A stretch of 64,000 bases of DNA from Mangrovibacterium diazotrophicum (GTDB taxonomy: Bacteria > Bacteroidota > Bacteroidia > Bacteroidales > Prolixibacteraceae): contig NZ_RAPN01000003.1 in NCBI RefSeq assembly GCF_003610535.1, positions 293,804 through 357,803 of the forward strand, written 5' to 3'. Below, one piece after another: positions 8,672-16,404 of the stretch. A program made the translations under genes and the position numbers. Each line of letters begins with the position of its first letter. Within the stretch, counting starts at the first letter, position 1. Below the pieces are notes generated by a model. The model did not search any database. It saw only the letters and a list, made by a program, of their open reading frames with translations, and was not told where the DNA came from.

Positions 8672-8781
8672 ACGCACCAATACGGGTATAAGAGCGCAAG
8701 TTGGTTCTGCAAGCAACTGCCTTTTGCCGGGTGTTTTTATCTTAATGAATTTTGCGTAACTTTTTTGGACGATTTCGACCA

Positions 8782-9699
8782 ATGAAACTGCGCAAAATTA
8801 TACGAGAGTATTTCACGTTTACGAAAGGCGAGCGTTCGGGCCTTGTCGTACTTATTATTATAGTGTGCTTCCTGATTGTTGCTAATCGTATCTTTTTCTA
8901 TTTCGAAAAACCAACTCTGGCCGACGAGCAGGCGTTCGAGAAATTTTTGGCCGAAGTAAAAGCTGGCGAAAATCAGAAACAATCCCAGCCTGTTTCATTA
9001 TTTCATTTCGACCCCAATACAATTGATTCCATCACCATGAGTGGTTTGGACCTTCCAGCCTACGTCAAAAGAAATATATTGAGTTACCGGGCCCATGGTG
9101 GAAAATTCAGGAAAGCCGACGATTTGCGAAAAATCTACGGCATGAACGATTCTATTTTTGCTGTCGTTGAATCGTTTGTCGAGATTGAGCCCGTCGATCA
9201 GCCTGCTCCCCGAAAATCTTATCCCGCGGTTACAGAGGCCCAGTCACAAACTAAAGAAGCGTCAGTGCTGCCGCTTCAGGATTTCAATACGAAAGAGGCA
9301 ATCTCTTTGCAAATTGAGATTAATATAGCAGATGCGAGCGAGTTCGAAAAGCTGCCAGGTATCGGGCCGGTGCTGTCCAAGCGGATTGTAAGCTACCGGA
9401 ATTTATTGGGCGGTTTTGTTAGTCCCGATCAGCTTTACGAGGTTTACGGACTGAAGCCAGAAGTTGTACAGCAGAACCTAAACAATTTCAGAGTTGACGG
9501 TGTTGAAGTAAGAAAGTTGGATCTGAATTTTGCTTCGGTTGACGAGTTGAGTCGGCATCCCTATATAAATTATAAAGAAGCGAGGCGGATTATTGATTTG
9601 CGAAGCAAAAACGGTTATATTAGCGATAAGAACATCCTTTTAACGGATTCAATAATCGGAACTGAAAAATTCCGGAAACTTGTATTCTACTTAAAATAA
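8782..9699 (+). CDS. Membrane-anchored helix-hairpin-helix protein
   Basis: From the ATG at 8782 the protein is 305 residues. A basic N-terminus (MKLRKIIREYFTF) is followed by one membrane helix at about residues 23-40. Beyond it are three helix-hairpin-helix repeats of the ComEA type, the clearest being INIADASEFEKLPGIGPVLS (about residues 185-204); a partial one (FDPNTIDSITMSGLDLP) precedes it and LNFASVDELSRHPYINYKEA follows. Such proteins bind DNA non-specifically, and ComEA homologues act in DNA uptake, but a role here is not shown. The frame extends upstream to a TTG at 8752; the ATG gives a better N-terminus. Confidence 0.82.
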   Translation: MKLRKIIREYFTFTKGERSGLVVLIIIVCFLIVANRIFFYFEKPTLADEQAFEKFLAEVKAGENQKQSQPVSLFHFDPNTIDSITMSGLDLPAYVKRNILSYRAHGGKFRKADDLRKIYGMNDSIFAVVESFVEIEPVDQPAPRKSYPAVTEAQSQTKEASVLPLQDFNTKEAISLQIEINIADASEFEKLPGIGPVLSKRIVSYRNLLGGFVSPDQLYEVYGLKPEVVQQNLNNFRVDGVEVRKLDLNFASVDELSRHPYINYKEARRIIDLRSKNGYISDKNILLTDSIIGTEKFRKLVFYLK

Positions 9700-9705
9700 A
9701 GATGC

Positions 9706-9834
9706 ATGAGAAAAATTAATCTTTTGCGGCCGGGAAAAATAAAGGATACAAACTCCTTCCCATACTTTGATTTCAGGTACCCAAGACTAGTGAAAGTTTA
9801 CCATCCAGGTAAGTCAACTACATTAAAAGAGTAA
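9706..9834 (+). CDS. Possible 42-residue basic peptide, unknown
   Basis: An ATG six bases after the preceding stop opens a 42-codon frame whose product begins MRKINLLRPGKIKD and ends KVYHPGKSTTLKE. It is basic, aromatic-rich in the middle (FPYFDFRYP) and has no signal peptide or membrane segment. No family is recognised. It is listed because the 273 bases between the helix-hairpin-helix gene and rpsU are otherwise empty and the spacing would suit translational coupling. It may equally be chance. Confidence 0.25.
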   Translation: MRKINLLRPGKIKDTNSFPYFDFRYPRLVKVYHPGKSTTLKE

Positions 9835-9904
9835 TTCTCAGTAGAGTGCTTTCGTTACGAATCCAGTTTTTCAATCTTTTTATTTTTAATTTTTTCAAGA
9901 TAAA

Positions 9905-9935
9905 TTTGATAAGTATTGAAGATTTTCTAAATTTG
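9905..9935 (+). promoter_or_regulatory. Promoter of rpsU
   Basis: TTTG at 9905-9908 and TAAATTTG at 9928-9935 are 19 bases apart and match the Bacteroidota -33/-7 consensus exactly. Transcription would begin near 9942, about 30 bases before the rpsU ATG. Confidence 0.75.
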
Positions 9936-9972
9936 CGGCTCGAAAAATAAAAACACATTAAAATTTAAAAAT

Positions 9973-10164
9973 ATGATCGTTATTCCGGTTAAAGAAGGCG
10001 AAAATATCGAAAGAGCCCTGAAAAGATTCAAAAGAAAGTTTGAAAAAACTGGCGTAATCAAAGAATTGCGTGAAAGACAAGCTTTTACAAAACCTTCAGT
10101 AACAAGAAGAGCTGAGGTTAAAAAAGCGATCTACATTCAAAACATGCAACGTCAGGACGACTAG
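9973..10164 (+). CDS. rpsU: 30S ribosomal protein S21
   Basis: This 63-residue basic protein begins MIVIPVKEGENIERALKRFK and contains KFEKTGVIKELRERQAF, the conserved S21 core. It is a small-subunit protein near the anti-Shine-Dalgarno end of 16S rRNA. Length is normal. It heads a likely operon with the recombinase and hpf genes, 42 bases before the former, under the promoter at 9905-9935. Confidence 0.97.
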   Translation: MIVIPVKEGENIERALKRFKRKFEKTGVIKELRERQAFTKPSVTRRAEVKKAIYIQNMQRQDD

Positions 10165-10206
10165 TATTTTCTAAGCCTGGTTCCTGGTTGCAGAAATTTA
10201 GGGTTT

Positions 10207-11091
10207 ATGTCCTATCAGGAATCTTTTCTGAAATATTTGAGATTCGAAAAAAGATGTTCGGATCATACAGTTGTTGCCTATAAGAAAGACCTCGATCAGT
10301 TTGAAGAGTTTTTGTTCAAAACGGTCGGGGATTTTAACGTTTTAAAGGTTGATAGTAAGATGGTTCGGTCTTGGGTTGTTTCGCTAATGGATGGCGGAAT
10401 GGCAGCAAAGACGGTGAACCGCAAGATTACTTCTTTGAAATCGTTTTATAAATTTTTATTGAGGCAGGAATTGATAGAGGTTACGCCGATGGATTCGGTG
10501 ATTTCGCCAAAGGTCCCCAAAAAACTTCCTTATTTTGTTGATGAGGGAAGTTTGCATCGTTTGCTGGATAACGGGTATTTCAGGAATGATTTCGAAGGTG
10601 TTCGTGACAAGCTAATTTTAAGCTTGTTTTACGGTACCGGGATGCGTCTTTCTGAATTGGTTAATTTAAAAGATTCGGATATCCGTCAAAGCGAAACTTT
10701 GCTTCGGGTTTTGGGTAAAAACAATAAAGAAAGAATTGTTCCATATCCACGGAGTTTGAATAACTTGATCGGAGAGTATCTGAACATGAGAGAGACCGAA
10801 TTCGGAAATAATTCCCCACAGTTTTTTGTAACCTCAAAGGGCAAACCGGTTTACCACAAGTTGATTTATCGCGTGGTGTATAATCATTTGGCTTTGGTGA
10901 CCCCGCTAGAAAAGAAAAGTCCGCACATATTAAGACACTCTTATGCAACTCACTTGTTGAACCGGGGTGCAGATCTGAATGCTGTAAAGGAATTGCTGGG
11001 GCATAGCAATTTGGCAGCAACGCAGGTTTACACTCATACTTCGACAGAAAAACTACAAAGCATTTATAAACAAGCTCACCCCAGGGCTTAA
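10207..11091 (+). CDS. Tyrosine recombinase, XerC/XerD type
   Basis: A 294-residue site-specific recombinase of the XerC/D group, which resolves chromosome dimers at dif. The N-terminal SAM-like core-binding domain covers about residues 1-95 and the catalytic domain 105-290. The catalytic set is complete: R147 in GTGMRLSEL, K171 in GKNNKER, H240 and R243 in SPHILRHSYATHLL, H266 in LLGHSNLAATQ and nucleophile Y275 in QVYTHTS. It lies between rpsU and hpf, an arrangement I recall from Bacteroidota chromosomes. That context argues for a housekeeping Xer protein rather than a phage or transposon integrase. XerC and XerD cannot be told apart here. Confidence 0.93.
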   Translation: MSYQESFLKYLRFEKRCSDHTVVAYKKDLDQFEEFLFKTVGDFNVLKVDSKMVRSWVVSLMDGGMAAKTVNRKITSLKSFYKFLLRQELIEVTPMDSVISPKVPKKLPYFVDEGSLHRLLDNGYFRNDFEGVRDKLILSLFYGTGMRLSELVNLKDSDIRQSETLLRVLGKNNKERIVPYPRSLNNLIGEYLNMRETEFGNNSPQFFVTSKGKPVYHKLIYRVVYNHLALVTPLEKKSPHILRHSYATHLLNRGADLNAVKELLGHSNLAATQVYTHTSTEKLQSIYKQAHPRA

Positions 11092-11098
11092 ATTAACA

Positions 11099-11105
11099 GA
11101 GGAGG
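11099..11105 (+). promoter_or_regulatory. Strong Shine-Dalgarno sequence before hpf
   Basis: GAGGAGG sits seven bases upstream of the hpf ATG at 11113. Genes in this window rarely carry such a purine-rich site, as is usual for Bacteroidota, so this one stands out and fixes the hpf start. Confidence 0.65.
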
Positions 11106-11112
11106 AAAAGTT

Positions 11113-11415
11113 ATGAATATTAATGTGAATGCCGTTCATTTTACGCCAGATCAAAAACTAGTTGATTTTGCCGTTAAAAAAACCAACAAGCTTGATACAT
11201 TTTTCGATGGAATTATTTCTGCTGAAGTGATCCTGAAAATTGAGAAACCTGAGATTAATAATAATAAGGTTGCAGAGGTTAAAATTTCCATTCCTTCCGC
11301 TGACTATTTGTTTGCTAAAAAGCAGGCAGATTCTTTTGAAGAAGCTATCGATTTGTCTATTGATGCATTGAAGAAACAGCTCTCCAAATTCAAAGAAAAG
11401 CTGAAAGAAAAATAA
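11113..11415 (+). CDS. hpf: Short-form ribosome hibernation promoting factor (HPF/RaiA family)
   Basis: The 100-residue protein carries the HPF/YfiA fold: beta-alpha-beta-beta-beta-alpha with MNINVNAVHFTPDQKLVDF at the start and FEEAIDLSIDALKKQLSKFK near the end. It binds the 30S decoding region and slows translation in stationary phase. It lacks the C-terminal dimerisation domain of the long HPF form. It lies 21 bases after the recombinase gene with a strong ribosome-binding site. Confidence 0.93.
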   Translation: MNINVNAVHFTPDQKLVDFAVKKTNKLDTFFDGIISAEVILKIEKPEINNNKVAEVKISIPSADYLFAKKQADSFEEAIDLSIDALKKQLSKFKEKLKEK

Positions 11416-11435
11416 TTTTAAAATTTACACCAGAA

Positions 11436-11468
11436 TTTGTGTGTTAATTAAAAATATTTATACATTTG
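11436..11468 (+). promoter_or_regulatory. Promoter of the tRNA-tuf operon
   Basis: TTTG at 11436-11439 and TACATTTG at 11461-11468 are 21 bases apart and fit the Bacteroidota consensus. The element lies about 107 bases before the first tRNA and is the only good match between hpf and tuf. Confidence 0.75.
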
Positions 11469-11575
11469 CAAACCCTTTTCGAAGTACTCCTTTTGAGGGA
11501 GAATTAATCGTCAAAAAATAAGTTAGTATACTGATTTGGAGAGGATACTGCGGCGAAAAGTTAAGCAAATGTTAT

Positions 11576-11649
11576 GCCGGATTAGCTCAGTTGGCCAGAG
11601 CACGTGATTTGTAATCTCGGGGTCCACAGTTCGAATCTGTGATCCGGCT
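11576..11649 (+). tRNA. tRNA-Thr (anticodon TGT)
   Basis: A cloverleaf can be drawn: acceptor GCCGGAT/ATCCGGC, D stem GCTC/GAGC, anticodon loop TTTGTAA giving TGT, and T arm CACAG-TTCGAAT-CTGTG. The anticodon stem CGTGA/TCTCG contains one T-T mismatch at its middle pair. CCA is not encoded. First of four tRNAs before tuf. Confidence 0.95.
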
Positions 11650-11705
11650 CAAAAGTTTAAGCCTTAAGGCTTTAGTTCTTTAAAATATTGAAAGCAAAAT
11701 TAGTT

Positions 11706-11791
11706 GGGGAGATACCAAAGTGGCCAACTGGGGCAGACTGTAACTCTGCTGGCGTACGCCTTCGTAGGTTCGAATCCTGCTCTCCCCACCA
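11706..11791 (+). tRNA. tRNA-Tyr (anticodon GTA), CCA encoded
   Basis: Acceptor GGGGAGA pairs with TCTCCCC (11781-11787); the anticodon stem GCAGA/TCTGC holds loop CTGTAAC with anticodon GTA, followed by a long variable arm typical of bacterial tRNA-Tyr. The discriminator A at 11788 is followed by CCA, so this tRNA differs from the other three in encoding its 3' end. Confidence 0.95.
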
Positions 11792-11836
11792 AACAGTTTG
11801 CAAGTTTACAGTTAATAGTTTTGAGTTGAATTACTT

Positions 11837-11863
11837 GAAACTTTAAACTCGAAACTTTAAACT
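11837..11863 (+). repeat. Tandem 14-bp repeat in the tRNA spacer
   Basis: The unit gaaactttaaactc occurs twice head to tail (the second copy lacks its last base) in the spacer between tRNA-Tyr and tRNA-Gly. The spacer just before it contains related gttttgagttgaa-like text. It may be a processing-site spacer or slippage product; function unknown. Confidence 0.6.
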
Positions 11864-11872
11864 GATTAAGTT

Positions 11873-11945
11873 GCGGGAGTAGCTCAGCTGATAGAGCATT
11901 AGCCTTCCAAGCTAAGGGTCGCGGGTTTGAATCCCGTCTCCCGCT
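11873..11945 (+). tRNA. tRNA-Gly (anticodon TCC)
   Basis: Acceptor GCGGGAG/CTCCCGC, D stem GCTC/GAGC, anticodon stem TTAGC/GCTAA with loop CTTCCAA (TCC), and T arm GCGGG-TTTGAAT-CCCGT (closing G-T pair). CCA is not encoded. Confidence 0.95.
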
Positions 11946-11969
11946 CAAAATATTTGCGACGAACTTGTT

Positions 11970-12041
<72 letters not shown>

Positions 12042-12081
12042 CAGATTGAAATTAAAATAAAATTTAAAATTCTTATTTGTT

Positions 12082-13269
12082 ATGGCTAAAGAACATTTTA
12101 ATAGGGATAAGGACCATGTTAACATTGGTACTATCGGCCACGTTGACCACGGTAAAACTACCCTGACAGCTGCTATCACTGCTGTATTGGCAAAAAAAGG
12201 TCTTTCTGAAGTTAAATCTTTCGCTTCTATCGACAGTGCTCCAGAAGAAAAAGAGCGTGGTATCACTATTAACACTGCTCACGTTGAATATCAAACAGCT
12301 ACTCGTCACTATGCACACGTTGACTGTCCGGGTCACGCCGACTACGTGAAAAACATGGTAACTGGTGCTGCTCAGATGGACGGTGCGATCATCGTAGTAG
12401 CTGCTACTGATGGTCCTATGCCTCAAACTCGCGAACACATCCTGTTGGCTCGTCAGGTAAACGTACCTCGTTTGGTTGTTTTCATGAACAAAGTTGACAT
12501 GGTTGAAGACGAAGAATTGTTGGAATTGGTTGAAATGGAAGTTCGTGAATTGCTTTCTTTCTACAACTTCGACGGCGATAATACTCCTGTTATTCAAGGT
12601 TCAGCACTTGGTGCATTGAACGGTGAAGCACAATGGGAAGAAAAAGTAATGGAATTGATGGACGCTTGCGACACTTGGATTCCACTTCCTCCACGTGATA
12701 TCGACAAACCATTCTTGATGCCTGTAGAAGACGTATTCTCGATCACTGGTCGTGGTACTGTAGCCACTGGTCGTATCGAAACTGGTTTGGTTCACACAGG
12801 TGATGAATTGCAATTGATCGGTTTGGGTGCTGAAGGTCGTAAGACTGTATGTACTGGTGTTGAGATGTTCCGTAAGATTTTGGATGATGGTCAAGCTGGT
12901 GACAACGTAGGTTTGTTGTTGCGCGGTGTTGACAAAAAAGAAATCAAACGTGGTATGATCTTGGCAAAACCAGGTTCAATCACTCCTCACACTAAATTCA
13001 AAGCTGAGGTTTACGTATTGAAAAAAGAAGAAGGTGGTCGTCACACTCCATTCCACAACAAATACCGTCCTCAATTCTACCTGCGTACATTGGACGTAAC
13101 CGGTGAGATTTCTTTGGAAGAAGGACGTGAAATGGTAATGCCAGGTGATAACGTGTCTATCAACGTTACATTGATCTACCCAGTAGCATTGAACATCGGT
13201 CTTCGTTTCGCTATCCGCGAAGGTGGACGTACTGTAGGTGCGGGTCAGGTTACTGAAATCGTAGAATAA
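12082..13269 (+). CDS. tuf: Translation elongation factor Tu
   Basis: This 395-residue GTPase delivers aminoacyl-tRNA to the ribosome. The G domain has GHVDHGKT (residues 19-26), DCPGHADY and NKVD; domains 2 and 3 follow, with [13 protein letters not shown] and a final [10 protein letters not shown]. Length is normal and codon use is strongly biased, as expected for a very highly expressed gene. It is probably co-transcribed with the four upstream tRNAs and ends at a strong terminator. Confidence 0.99.
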   Translation: MAKEHFNRDKDHVNIGTIGHVDHGKTTLTAAITAVLAKKGLSEVKSFASIDSAPEEKERGITINTAHVEYQTATRHYAHVDCPGHADYVKNMVTGAAQMDGAIIVVAATDGPMPQTREHILLARQVNVPRLVVFMNKVDMVEDEELLELVEMEVRELLSFYNFDGDNTPVIQGSALGALNGEAQWEEKVMELMDACDTWIPLPPRDIDKPFLMPVEDVFSITGRGTVATGRIETGLVHTGDELQLIGLGAEGRKTVCTGVEMFRKILDDGQAGDNVGLLLRGVDKKEIKRGMILAKPGSITPHTKFKAEVYVLKKEEGGRHTPFHNKYRPQFYLRTLDVTGEISLEEGREMVMPGDNVSINVTLIYPVALNIGLRFAIREGGRTVGAGQVTEIVE

Positions 13270-13296
13270 TACTTCGGTATAAGATAAATTTGAAGA

Positions 13297-13327
13297 AGTC
13301 CCGAGTCTTTGGACTCGGGACTCTTTT
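13297..13327 (+). terminator. Intrinsic terminator after tuf
   Basis: AGTCCCGAGTC (13297-13307) pairs perfectly with GACTCGGGACT (13312-13322) around TTTG, followed by CTTTT. It would end most tRNA-tuf transcription before secE. Confidence 0.85.
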
Positions 13328-13390
13328 CGGATGAAACTCGACGGGAGTTTTTTTGCTGTTTAAAAGTAAGTTCGATTCTTGCTCATCCAC
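13328..13390 (+). pseudogene. tRNA-like remnant lacking an anticodon arm
   Basis: GGATGA (13329-13334) pairs with TCATCC (13383-13388) like an acceptor stem. A canonical T arm, GTAAG-TTCGATT-CTTGC (13366-13382), directly abuts the 3' acceptor strand, as in a true tRNA. In place of D and anticodon arms there is one hairpin, AAACTC/GAGTTT (13334-13350), running into seven T. No anticodon stem-loop can be drawn, and the whole is only about 63 bases. Many Bacteroidota carry tRNA-Trp between tuf and secE, so it may be the decayed relic of that gene. The embedded hairpin plus T run also resembles a second terminator. Confidence 0.45.
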
Positions 13391-13414
13391 AACAACTAAA
13401 TAAAGAAAGTTAGA

Positions 13415-13606
13415 ATGAAACTTAAACTATATTTCGAAGAGGCTTATAACGAACTAGTACATAAAGTAAGTTGGCCTACTTGGAAAGAGTTGCAAAATAG
13501 TGCATTTATTGTAATGGTTGCTTCCTTTATCATAGCACTTGTTGTATTCGTAATGGATATCTCTTTCGAGAACGTTATGAATCTAGTGTACAGTTTATTT
13601 TATTAA
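13415..13606 (+). CDS. secE: Preprotein translocase subunit SecE
   Basis: The 63-residue single-span protein shows the SecE pattern: an amphipathic segment (YFEEAYNELVHKVSWPTWKE, residues 5-24) with the conserved V-x-W-P-T motif, then one membrane helix (about residues 30-53). It clamps SecY in the inner-membrane translocon. It is the short, one-helix form normal for Bacteroidota. nusG follows after 18 bases. Confidence 0.96.
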   Translation: MKLKLYFEEAYNELVHKVSWPTWKELQNSAFIVMVASFIIALVVFVMDISFENVMNLVYSLFY

Positions 13607-13624
13607 TACGATTGGAGAGTCAGA

Positions 13625-14173
13625 ATGAGCGAAAACGTCAAAAAATGGTATGTTCTCAGAACCGTCGGAGGTAAAGAAAAGAAGGTTAAAGAATATATCG
13701 AAAGCGAAATAGCGAATGCTGGACTTCAAGAGTACATTTCGCAGGTACTTATTCCAACGGAAAAGGTTTATCAAATCCGTAACGGGAAAAAAATTAGTAA
13801 AGAACGAAATTTCTTTCCAGGTTACATTTTGATTGAAGCTGCCCTGGTAGGTGAGATCCCGCACATGTTGAAAAATATTACCAACGTGATCGGTTTCTTA
13901 GGTGACACCAAAGGGGGAGATCCTGTTCCCATGCGATTGTCAGAGGTGAACCGTATTTTAGGACGTGTTGACCAGATGGCCGAAGCTGATGCAGAGGTTA
14001 ACATTCCGTATGTTGTTGGCGAAACTGTGAAAGTGACTGACGGTCCTTTTAACGGATTCAATGGAATCATTGAGGAGATCAACGAGGAGAAGAAGAAGTT
14101 GAAAGTGATGGTCAAAATTTTTGGACGAAAAACGCCTTTGGAACTTAGCTTCATGCAAGTCGAAAAGGAGTAG
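13625..14173 (+). CDS. nusG: Transcription termination/antitermination factor NusG
   Basis: This 182-residue protein has the NGN domain (about residues 6-110, with KWYVLRTVGGKEKKVKEYI and FFPGYILIEA) and a C-terminal KOW domain (about 130-180, with VKVTDGPFNGFNGIIEEI). It binds RNA polymerase, suppresses pausing and links to Rho or S10. Gene order secE-nusG-rplK is standard. Confidence 0.98.
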   Translation: MSENVKKWYVLRTVGGKEKKVKEYIESEIANAGLQEYISQVLIPTEKVYQIRNGKKISKERNFFPGYILIEAALVGEIPHMLKNITNVIGFLGDTKGGDPVPMRLSEVNRILGRVDQMAEADAEVNIPYVVGETVKVTDGPFNGFNGIIEEINEEKKKLKVMVKIFGRKTPLELSFMQVEKE

Positions 14174-14194
14174 TAAATTTTATTATTAATTATT

Positions 14195-14638
14195 ATGGCT
14201 AAAGAAGTTGCTGGATTAATCAAATTGCAAATAAAAGGGGGTGCGGCTAATCCTTCACCACCAGTTGGACCAGCATTGGGTAGCAAAGGTGTAAACATCA
14301 TGCAGTTCTGCAAACAGTTTAACGGCCGTACTCAGGAGTTAGCTGGTAAAGTGCTCCCGGTTATTATTACTGTTTATGCAGACAAATCGTTTGATTTTGT
14401 AATTAAACAACCCCCGGTAGCCGTTCAATTGTTAGAAGTTGCAAAATTGAAATCTGGTTCAGCTGAACCTCACGCGAAAAAAGTAGCGAAGGTAAGCTGG
14501 GATCAGGTAAAACAAATTGCAGAAACTAAAATGTCAGATTTGAATTGTTTTACAATGGAATCTGCAATGAGAATGGTTGCTGGTACTGCCAGAAGTATGG
14601 GGATTACTGTTGAAGGTGAATTCCCAGCTAATAACTAA
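14195..14638 (+). CDS. rplK: 50S ribosomal protein L11
   Basis: The 147-residue protein starts [20 protein letters not shown] and contains the proline-rich linker [15 protein letters not shown] and the C-terminal 23S-rRNA-binding domain ending [13 protein letters not shown]. It forms the stalk base with L10/L12 and is needed for RelA activation. It lies 21 bases after nusG and 14 before rplA. Confidence 0.99.
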   Translation: MAKEVAGLIKLQIKGGAANPSPPVGPALGSKGVNIMQFCKQFNGRTQELAGKVLPVIITVYADKSFDFVIKQPPVAVQLLEVAKLKSGSAEPHAKKVAKVSWDQVKQIAETKMSDLNCFTMESAMRMVAGTARSMGITVEGEFPANN

Positions 14639-14652
14639 TTAAATTATTAAAG

Positions 14653-15345
14653 ATGGGCAGAATTACAAAAAATATGAAGCTTGCTCAGGAGAAACTTGAA
14701 CAAGGCAAACTCTATACAATCGAGGAAGCTGCACAATTAGTAAAGGATATTACCTTTTCTAAATTTGATGCTTCTGTTGATATAGATGTTCGTCTTGGAG
14801 TTGACCCTCGCAAAGCTAATCAGATGGTTAGAGGCGTTGTTTCTTTACCCCACGGAACAGGGAAAGAAGTTCGCGTGCTAGCTTTAGTAACTCCGGACAA
14901 AGAAGCCGAAGCGAAAGAAGCTGGTGCAGACTACGTTGGTTTGGACGACATGATCGACAAAATCAAAGGTGGTTGGACTGATTTCGATGTTGTAATTACA
15001 CAGCCACCAGTGATGGGTAAAATTGGCCCACTGGGACGTGTACTTGGTCCACGAGGCTTGATGCCAAACCCAAAGAGCGGTACCGTTACGATGGAAGTAG
15101 GCAAAGCTATCAAAGAAGTAAAGCAAGGTAAAATTGATTTTAAAGTTGATAAATTCGGTATCGTGCATACCTCAATTGGTAAAGTTTCTTTCGACCCGAA
15201 AAAGATCGAAGAAAACGCACGTGAATTTATGAACACTATCATCAAATTGAAGCCAACTGCTGCAAAAGGTACTTATGTAAAAAGTATTTACATCTCAAGT
15301 ACTATGAGTCCGGGTATTCAAGTTGAACCAAAGTCAGTTGACTAG
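14653..15345 (+). CDS. rplA: 50S ribosomal protein L1
   Basis: A 230-residue two-domain protein with the L1 signature [20 protein letters not shown] (about residues 119-138) and an N-terminal segment with [18 protein letters not shown]. It builds the L1 stalk and in many bacteria represses its own operon by binding the L11-L1 mRNA leader. No leader mimic was looked for in detail here. Confidence 0.99.
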   Translation: MGRITKNMKLAQEKLEQGKLYTIEEAAQLVKDITFSKFDASVDIDVRLGVDPRKANQMVRGVVSLPHGTGKEVRVLALVTPDKEAEAKEAGADYVGLDDMIDKIKGGWTDFDVVITQPPVMGKIGPLGRVLGPRGLMPNPKSGTVTMEVGKAIKEVKQGKIDFKVDKFGIVHTSIGKVSFDPKKIEENAREFMNTIIKLKPTAAKGTYVKSIYISSTMSPGIQVEPKSVD

Positions 15346-15360
15346 TAAAGAATTGTTGAA

Positions 15361-15879
15361 ATGAAAAAATCAGAGAAATTAGATATCATCGATAATCTGA
15401 CGCAGGAAATCAATTCTTACAGCCACTTTTATCTGGCCGACACAGCTGACTTGAATGCTGAAGACACAAGCAGTCTGCGACGTCAGTGTTTCAACAAACA
15501 AATTAAATTGGTTGTTGTTAAGAATACACTCCTGCGTAAAGCACTCGAAAATTCTGAAAAGAATGCAGAGGAACTTTACGATGTACTTAAAGGAAACACT
15601 TCTATCATGTTTTGTGAAGTTGGTAACGAGCCAGCTAAACTGATCAAAGAATTCGGTAAAAAGTACAAAAAACCAGTACTTAAAGCCGCTTACGTTGAAG
15701 AATCAGTTTACGTAGGTGAAAACCAATTAGAAGCGTTGACTTCAATCAAGTCTAAGAATGAGTTACTTGGAGAACTTGTTGGCTTGCTGCAATCACCAAT
15801 CAAAACCGTATTGGGTCAATTGCAATCAGGCGGAAACACAATCCACGGCATCCTTCAGACACTTTCAGAAAAAGAATAA
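15361..15879 (+). CDS. rplJ: 50S ribosomal protein L10
   Basis: This 172-residue protein anchors L7/L12 dimers to the ribosomal stalk. The globular part (residues 1-125) includes QIKLVVVKNTLLRKALE, and the C-terminal helix (ELLGELVGLLQSPIKTVLGQ) binds L12. Only 15 bases separate it from rplA, so there is no room for the large L10 leader seen before rplJ in E. coli. Confidence 0.98.
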   Translation: MKKSEKLDIIDNLTQEINSYSHFYLADTADLNAEDTSSLRRQCFNKQIKLVVVKNTLLRKALENSEKNAEELYDVLKGNTSIMFCEVGNEPAKLIKEFGKKYKKPVLKAAYVEESVYVGENQLEALTSIKSKNELLGELVGLLQSPIKTVLGQLQSGGNTIHGILQTLSEKE

Positions 15880-15917
15880 TTTTAGTTACATTTTATCGCA
15901 TAAAAATTTAAAGGAAA

Positions 15918-16298
15918 ATGGCAGATTTAAAAGTGCTTGCAGAAGAGTTAGTAAACTTGACTGTAAAAGAAGTTAATGAATTAGCTGACATTTTAAAAAC
16001 AGAATATGGTATTGAACCTGCTGCTGCTGCTGTAGCTGTAGCTGCTGGCCCTGCTGCTGGTGGTGAAGTTGCTGAAGAAGCTGTTCAAACAGAATTTGAC
16101 GTAATCCTGAAATCTGCAGGAGCATCAAAATTGGCTGTTGTTAAATTGGTTAAAGAATTGACTGGGTTAGGTCTTAAAGAAGCTAAAGAAGTAGTTGACG
16201 GTGCACCGAAAGCTATCAAAGAAAAAGTTTCAAAAGACGAAGCAGAAGCTTTGAAAAATCAGTTGACAGAAGCTGGAGCTGAAGTTGAACTTAAATAA
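15918..16298 (+). CDS. rplL: 50S ribosomal protein L7/L12
   Basis: The 126-residue acidic stalk protein has an N-terminal dimerisation domain (residues 1-30), an alanine/valine-rich hinge ([15 protein letters not shown]) and the factor-binding C-terminal domain ([20 protein letters not shown]). It recruits EF-Tu and EF-G. A strong hairpin lies between it and rpoB. Confidence 0.99.
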   Translation: MADLKVLAEELVNLTVKEVNELADILKTEYGIEPAAAAVAVAAGPAAGGEVAEEAVQTEFDVILKSAGASKLAVVKLVKELTGLGLKEAKEVVDGAPKAIKEKVSKDEAEALKNQLTEAGAEVELK

Positions 16299-16326
16299 GA
16301 GACTGAAGACCATATAAGGTCTGGAT

Positions 16327-16365
16327 GGTTTAGAGTCCCACGTATGTGGGATTCTAAGCCTTTTT
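16327..16365 (+). terminator. Terminator/attenuator between rplL and rpoB
   Basis: GGTTTAGAGTCCCAC (16327-16341) pairs with GTGGGATTCTAAGCC (16346-16360) around GTAT, a 15-bp stem with two G-U pairs, then five T. As rpoB follows without a clear new promoter, it most likely attenuates read-through so that ribosomal proteins are made in excess of polymerase, as in the E. coli rplL-rpoB gap. Confidence 0.85.
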
Positions 16366-16404
16366 GCATATTTAGATTTTAAGTTCACTTAATTTAGTTG
16401 ATAC

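Noticed and set aside
10207..11091. Tyrosine recombinase as a sign of an integrated element
   Set aside because: Neighbours are rpsU, hpf and tuf, no attachment-site repeats or phage genes were seen, and the protein has the length and motifs of housekeeping Xer recombinases.
12073..12894. Two minus-strand frames (174 and 97 codons) opposite tuf
   Set aside because: Antisense shadows of a strongly codon-biased gene, with low-complexity products and no conserved motif.
13341..13354. The AAACTC/GAGTTT hairpin as simply a second tuf terminator
   Set aside because: Possible, and noted in the feature, but a plain terminator does not explain the T arm and acceptor pairing in exact tRNA register on its flanks.
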